Origin: Neobacillus bataviensis
GTDB taxonomy: Bacteria; Bacillota; Bacilli; Bacillales_B; DSM-18226
Length of the DNA: 64,000 nucleotides
Assembly (NCBI RefSeq): GCF_019969725.1
Contig: NZ_JAHXYW010000002.1
Coordinates: 124,001 to 188,000, forward strand
Reading direction: 5' to 3'
Part shown: piece by piece, positions 59,912 through 64,000 of the stretch
Position numbering within the stretch: position 1 is the first letter of the stretch
How the letters are laid out: each line of letters begins with the position of its first letter
Notes under the pieces: model-generated
Told to the model about the DNA's origin: nothing
Seen by the model: the letters and a program-made list of their open reading frames with translations, nothing else
Database searches by the model: none
Program-made: the position numbers and the translations under genes

Positions 59912-60802
59912 TTGAGACTGAAAAATGGGGCATTATCGACGATCTTTTTCTTTCCTGCAGGGATCTTTATGTTGGTATTTCTGGTCTATCCAATTTTTCT
60001 TTTAATTAGAGACAGTTTTTATAAGATTGATATCATTAATCCTTCATTACGTGAATTTGTCGGTTTTGCAAACTATACAAACTCTTTGACTTCCGAACGT
60101 TTTTTAAAAGCCCTTTGGAACACAGTGGTATATATAGGAGTAGCGGTGGGTTTCGAGTTTATCTTAGGGCTTATCCTTGCTTTGCTTCTCAGCAATGCTT
60201 TTAAAGGAAGCCAATTTATTCGGACTCTATTGTTAAGCCCGCTTATGCTGGCACCTTTAGTTACAGGGATAATTTGGAAGTTTATGCTTAACGATCAATT
60301 CGGCATTATCAACTGGGGGCTTTATAAACTTGGAATCCTTTCTGACCCGCATCAAATACTCTGGTTATCAGACTCACGTTTTGCACTCTATTCTACGATT
60401 ATTGCAGACATCTGGTTAACAACGCCTTTCATTATGCTCGTTCTATTAGCAGGTATTAAGGGAATTCCTATTAGTTTATATGAATCTGCTGATATGGATG
60501 GGGCCAATAAATGGCATAAGTTCCGTTACATTACTTTTCCTTCTCTTATCCCAGTCGCCACCGTAGCCTTATTAATTCGTATTATTGATGCTGCAAGAAC
60601 ATTTGATATTGTGTGGGTGCTAACGCAAGGAGGGCCAGGTTTTTCTTCCGAGCTGCTAAGTACCTATATGTATAAGACATTGACCCGATATGGAGAAGTG
60701 GGGCAGTCAAGTGCCATGGCCGTCATTTTTATCATCATTTTATTAGTCCTAAGTTCTTTCTTCATTACAAAAATGTGGTCACCTAGGAGAAGACATTCAT
60801 AA
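59912..60802 (+). CDS. Sugar ABC transporter permease (CUT1, MalF/LacF type)
   Basis: 296 residues with six membrane helices. The cytoplasmic EAA loop reads LYESADMDGANKWHKFRYIT followed by FPSL, the ATPase contact. TTG 59912 follows GAAAGGAG. It forms the channel with the next gene, 18 bases downstream. Confidence 0.92.
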   Translation: MRLKNGALSTIFFFPAGIFMLVFLVYPIFLLIRDSFYKIDIINPSLREFVGFANYTNSLTSERFLKALWNTVVYIGVAVGFEFILGLILALLLSNAFKGSQFIRTLLLSPLMLAPLVTGIIWKFMLNDQFGIINWGLYKLGILSDPHQILWLSDSRFALYSTIIADIWLTTPFIMLVLLAGIKGIPISLYESADMDGANKWHKFRYITFPSLIPVATVALLIRIIDAARTFDIVWVLTQGGPGFSSELLSTYMYKTLTRYGEVGQSSAMAVIFIIILLVLSSFFITKMWSPRRRHS

Positions 60803-60820
60803 GGAGAGGTGAAATAGATC

Positions 60821-61708
60821 ATGGCCCACACGCCAACAAAAGAAACGAATGTTGAAAAACCAGTTTGGCTTCCTAGTTTTCATTTTAAACATAAAATATG
60901 GACGCTGATTGTATTGGTGGTCACCTGTTTACTGGCTTTATTATTCCTAGGTCCGTATCTCTATCTACTATTAACATCATTGAAACCATCCGCCGAGGCA
61001 GTGACAGCACCACCGACTTTATGGCCCTCGAAATTTTCAATAGAAAATTATAGGAAAATGTTCGAATACTTGCCTATCGGAAAGTATTTTTTTAATAGCT
61101 TAATTACGGCCGGTGCCAGCACCATTTTAAGCGTGTTCTTTGGTGCGATGGCTGCTTATGGAATTTCTAGGTTTTCTTCCATAACAGGAAGTTACTTTTT
61201 GTTATTTACGTTAGTAATCAGAATGGTACCAATGATTAGTATTGCGATTCCGATGTATATGATTGTAAAAAGTATGGGCTTGATTGATACCCATTTTGCC
61301 TTAATCTTGGTGTATACCAGCTTAAATGTCCCATTTGCCATTTGGTTAATGATAGGTTTTTTTGACTCGGTTCCAAAGGAATTTGATGAAGCGGCAAGGG
61401 TGGATGGATGCAGCTGGATCGGGTCCTTTATCAGAATTATTCTTCCAGTGTCACTTCCGGGTCTGGCAACGACTGCTATCTTTACTTTTATGTTAGCTTG
61501 GAATGATTTTTTGTTCTCGTTACTCATGACCAGTACGAATGCCAAAACGGCGACAGTAGGAATCTCAGAATTTTTAACTGCTTATAATCTTGATTTAGGG
61601 CCAATGACAGCCGCGGCCATCTCATTTAGTCTGCCTGTTATGATATTTTCCTTTTTCGTACAGCGTTATATTGTAAGTGGCATGACTTTAGGAGCAGTAA
61701 AAGAATAA
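60821..61708 (+). CDS. Sugar ABC transporter permease (CUT1, MalG/LacG type)
   Basis: 295 residues with six membrane helices. The EAA loop reads FDEAARVDGCSWIGSFIRII, and the C-terminus ends with YIVSGMTLGAVKE, typical of MalG-type subunits. RBS AAGGAGAGG precedes ATG 60821. The GH91 gene follows after 19 bases, so import and hydrolysis are coupled on one transcript. Confidence 0.92.
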   Translation: MAHTPTKETNVEKPVWLPSFHFKHKIWTLIVLVVTCLLALLFLGPYLYLLLTSLKPSAEAVTAPPTLWPSKFSIENYRKMFEYLPIGKYFFNSLITAGASTILSVFFGAMAAYGISRFSSITGSYFLLFTLVIRMVPMISIAIPMYMIVKSMGLIDTHFALILVYTSLNVPFAIWLMIGFFDSVPKEFDEAARVDGCSWIGSFIRIILPVSLPGLATTAIFTFMLAWNDFLFSLLMTSTNAKTATVGISEFLTAYNLDLGPMTAAAISFSLPVMIFSFFVQRYIVSGMTLGAVKE

Positions 61709-61727
61709 TTGAGAGGAGAATTTATTT

Positions 61728-63071
61728 ATGGCTAGTAAAAATTATTACGACGTAACAGAGTGGCCTGTCGGTAATCCATATGAGGATATTGGTGAGGTAA
61801 TCAATAGCATTATAGCAGATATTAAAAGCAGGCAAACGGACACTGATGTGAATAAAGGCGGAAAGCCGGGTGCGGTTATCTATATTCCACCGGGAGATTA
61901 TCATCTTGGCAGTCAGGTAGTTATAGACATCAGTTATCTTAAAATTATGGGTTCTGGACACGGGTTTACATCCTCGAGTATTCGTTTTAATACTTCTAAG
62001 AATGAATGGGCGGATTTGCATGAATTGTGGCCGGGAGGAAGTCGCATACTCGTAGATATTCCCCTAGAAGTAAATGACGAGGAATATAAAGGAGCTGCAT
62101 TTTATGTTGAACGAAGTGGAAATCCCCGAATAAGTTCGGTAGAGTTTTCTGACTTTTGTATTGATGGTTTGCATTTTATTGAAGATGGTTCAGGAGAAAC
62201 AAATCCGGAAAACACATACACTAACGGGAAAACGGGTATTTATGTTGCAAGTGCTTGTGACTCATTTCGGATTACAGGCATGGGGTTTGTGTATTTAGAG
62301 CATGGAATTACTATTTATCATGCAGATGCACTGACTATACATGATAATTTCATAGCTGAATGTGGTAACTGTATAGAACTGCGAGGTTGGGGACAGGCTT
62401 CAAAAATAACCGATAACCTGATAGGAGCCGGTTTTAAAGGATACTCCATTTACGCTCAAAATTTTGGTGGACTTTTGATTACAGCGAATAATGTTTTTCC
62501 ACGAGGTGCGAGCAGTATCTATTTTGATGGTGTGACACGTTCTAGTATCACAAATAATAGACTTCATTCATTTTATCCAGGAATGGTGGTTTTCAGGGAA
62601 AATTGTTCGGAAAACTTGGTTTCTTCCAATCACTTTTTACGTGACCATGAACCTTGGACTCCTTTTCTAGGAAAAGACAATGGTTTAGATGATTTGTATG
62701 GTCTCCTCTATATCAGTGGCCATAATAATTCTGTAATGGCTAATCACTTTTCTGAAGTAATTAATACTCAGAACATCAAGCCGGCAGGTGCAACACCTGT
62801 AATCATACGTATTGTTTCAGGTAATGGAAATTATATTTCTAATAATCATGTTGTTGCCACGGAGGTTCATGCCAAGACAAGTGATTCTTGTTTCTCTGCG
62901 CAAGTAGACGCTTTGTTGGCTACCGAAGCATCAGAGCCGCTTACCGTAGCAACAGTATTGGTAGAAAAAGAATCGCTTCAAAATACGATTCTTGATTCGG
63001 GAAGTGATGTACAGGTTGTTATGGACAAAACTGTAAATGCATTCAGAGCCACTCCAACGCCAGGAGGATAA
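61728..63071 (+). CDS. GH91 enzyme: inulin fructotransferase or difructose anhydride hydrolase
   Basis: 447-residue right-handed beta-helix closely like the DFA III-forming inulin fructotransferase of Bacillus: YDVTEWPVGNPYEDIGEVIN, GGKPGAVIYIPPGDYHLGSQ and GSGHGFTSSSIRFN are hallmarks. Asp206 and Glu217 in HDNFIAECGNCIEL have the 11-residue spacing of the catalytic pair in this family. Secreted fructotransferases carry a signal peptide; this protein starts directly with MASKNYYDVTEW and has none. With an oligosaccharide importer in the same operon, it may be the intracellular type that hydrolyses DFA III to inulobiose. RBS GAGAGGAGA precedes ATG 61728. Direction of catalysis cannot be decided from sequence alone. 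Confidence 0.88.
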   Translation: MASKNYYDVTEWPVGNPYEDIGEVINSIIADIKSRQTDTDVNKGGKPGAVIYIPPGDYHLGSQVVIDISYLKIMGSGHGFTSSSIRFNTSKNEWADLHELWPGGSRILVDIPLEVNDEEYKGAAFYVERSGNPRISSVEFSDFCIDGLHFIEDGSGETNPENTYTNGKTGIYVASACDSFRITGMGFVYLEHGITIYHADALTIHDNFIAECGNCIELRGWGQASKITDNLIGAGFKGYSIYAQNFGGLLITANNVFPRGASSIYFDGVTRSSITNNRLHSFYPGMVVFRENCSENLVSSNHFLRDHEPWTPFLGKDNGLDDLYGLLYISGHNNSVMANHFSEVINTQNIKPAGATPVIIRIVSGNGNYISNNHVVATEVHAKTSDSCFSAQVDALLATEASEPLTVATVLVEKESLQNTILDSGSDVQVVMDKTVNAFRATPTPGG

Positions 63072-63224
63072 ATAATTTATTCAACGTTTGAAGCAGCAAA
63101 GGAATTTGGGATAAAAGTGTTGAAATCAGCCAAAAAAGAAACAGTGATAGCGTATAATGTTGAAAAAGAGGAATTTACATTGATAGAAGAAACATGGACA
63201 AAAATTATAAACTGGAGAAACATA

Positions 63225-64000
63225 ATGGCTAAACTAATGAGACTCATCGAATCTCCAATTAAGCGGAAGATTATCTTATTAGCACTGTTTTCAGCCCTAA
63301 TCCCTTTACTCGTTATTGGTCCTTTAACGTTCATTTATTTTAGTAAAGTTATAGAAAATAAAGTGTCTACCACGATTGATAACTTTTTAACGATTGTCGA
63401 TTGGAATATTAATGCTTTTGCAAGCAGTGTAGAGAATTTATCGAATGACATCTTTCTTTCAAATGAAATACAGTCTTATTTAACCTATAAAAAAACAGAT
63501 GCAAAGTTATACAGATTAGAAACGTCATCTCTAGAAAACTTGAATAATATTACAGTAGTAAATAACCCCTATATCAATGCGATTTACGTTGGGAATGAAA
63601 ACCACGGCTTTTTGAAAGTTAACCGCGGGGAACGGAATTTGAAAAATGACATCTATCAAGCGGTAAAAAAGTCCAATATCTATCCGCGGTTACTCCATAG
63701 TCAGTGGCAGGGTGAATGGCTAAATGGCAGTAATTTAGAACTTGTGAAAGATAATAATCAATCTTTACTTTATGGAAGAAATATTCGAGATCTTGGAACG
63801 AAGGAACAAAATGGGATTGTCCTGATCGAACTGGAGCGATCTTATTTTGAAAATATGTTTAAGAATAGTAATCCACCAGGCGATATTTTAATATTGGATG
63901 ATGATAAAATTCTGTTTTCAAGCAGCAATCGTTTCTCTTCCTCTCAGATAGCCGAAATCATTCAAGGTCGTAAGAAAAGCGGAACAAGTAAAAAAGTGAT
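63225..64000 (+). CDS. YesM-like sensor histidine kinase, 3' end cut by window edge
   Basis: The frame runs open to the end of the window. ATG 63225, after CTGGAGAA, gives an N-terminal membrane helix (IILLALFSALIPLLVIGPLT) and an extracellular sensing domain (IDNFLTIVDWNINAFASSVE; NPYINAIYVGNENHGFL; GIVLIELERSYFENMF) like the double-Cache region of YesM kinases. The kinase domain lies beyond the window. The same frame is open without a stop back to the GH91 stop codon (63072 onwards), so a longer protein from a rare start cannot be ruled out. YesM/YesN systems usually control neighbouring CUT1 importers, here the GH91 operon. Confidence 0.82.
   Translation, partial: MAKLMRLIESPIKRKIILLALFSALIPLLVIGPLTFIYFSKVIENKVSTTIDNFLTIVDWNINAFASSVENLSNDIFLSNEIQSYLTYKKTDAKLYRLETSSLENLNNITVVNNPYINAIYVGNENHGFLKVNRGERNLKNDIYQAVKKSNIYPRLLHSQWQGEWLNGSNLELVKDNNQSLLYGRNIRDLGTKEQNGIVLIELERSYFENMFKNSNPPGDILILDDDKILFSSSNRFSSSQIAEIIQGRKKSGTSKKV

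Noticed and set aside
1..64000. Intact IS elements, prophage, tRNA or rRNA genes
   Set aside because: No transposase, integrase or phage structural gene and no cloverleaf or rRNA-like sequence was recognised. A few small tRNA-like folds cannot be excluded without a scan.

Overview
The window looks like the chromosome of a low-GC, endospore-former-type Firmicute close to Bacillus in the broad sense (Neobacillus, Peribacillus or Cytobacillus-like). The reasons are strong AGGAGG ribosome-binding sites, frequent TTG and GTG starts, CcpA-type cre sites, U-tailed hairpin terminators, and many genes with clear Bacillus relatives (putB/putC/putP, yuxL, yfmM, ywaD-like, hprK). The genus is inferred from gene content and style, not from a marker gene. 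No rRNA, tRNA, CRISPR array or intact insertion sequence was seen.

Layout. 0-2 kb: end of an M14 peptidase and a PNPOx-like flavoprotein. 2-8.3 kb: proline catabolism (putB, putC, putP) with a PAS/AAA+/Fis regulator whose sigma54-activator motifs are degenerate. 8.7-13.3 kb: AraC regulator, GH4 glycosidase, Gfo/Idh/MocA oxidoreductase and PhyH-type dioxygenase. 13.4-14.5 kb: a gene graveyard with remnants of an amino-acid permease, an M28 peptidase and a copy of the put regulator's C-terminus. 14.6-21.8 kb: LtrA-like membrane protein, tandem repeats, YuxL peptidase, DUF2306 membrane protein, acyl-CoA ligase and a second HprK-like protein. 21.8-22.7 kb: an RNA methyltransferase pseudogene and one copy of a 208-bp repeat. 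22.7-26.8 kb: divergent AraC regulator and a Gfo/Idh-ThuA-Gfo/Idh sugar operon. 27-32 kb: a 37-residue membrane peptide, a CBS protein, TetR with a divergent membrane-fusion protein/DHA2 efflux pair, and DoxX. 32-37.8 kb: LysR, M20 amidohydrolase, YfcC-type transporter and an atypical M28 peptidase. 37.9-46 kb: APC permease, DMT exporter, secreted M28 aminopeptidase, a GC-rich secreted GDPD that looks acquired, and a 5'-truncated gene. 46-52 kb: DeoR regulator, CUT2 sugar ABC importer and PfkB/fructokinase-type kinase. 52-58 kb: truncated nuclease, DnaD-like protein, secreted M14 carboxypeptidase and the ABC-F protein YfmM. 58-64 kb: CUT1 sugar ABC importer, a GH91 difructose-anhydride/inulin enzyme without a signal peptide, and the start of a YesM-like histidine kinase.

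The genes point to a soil or rhizosphere heterotroph that uses plant- and peptide-derived nutrients. The most notable cluster is the last one: an oligosaccharide importer under a perfect cre match feeds a GH91 enzyme predicted to be cytoplasmic, which fits uptake and internal opening of difructose anhydride. The fructokinase-type operon about 7 kb upstream could take the released fructose. Intergenic space is rich in short dispersed inverted repeats, several of which sit at breakpoints of decayed genes.
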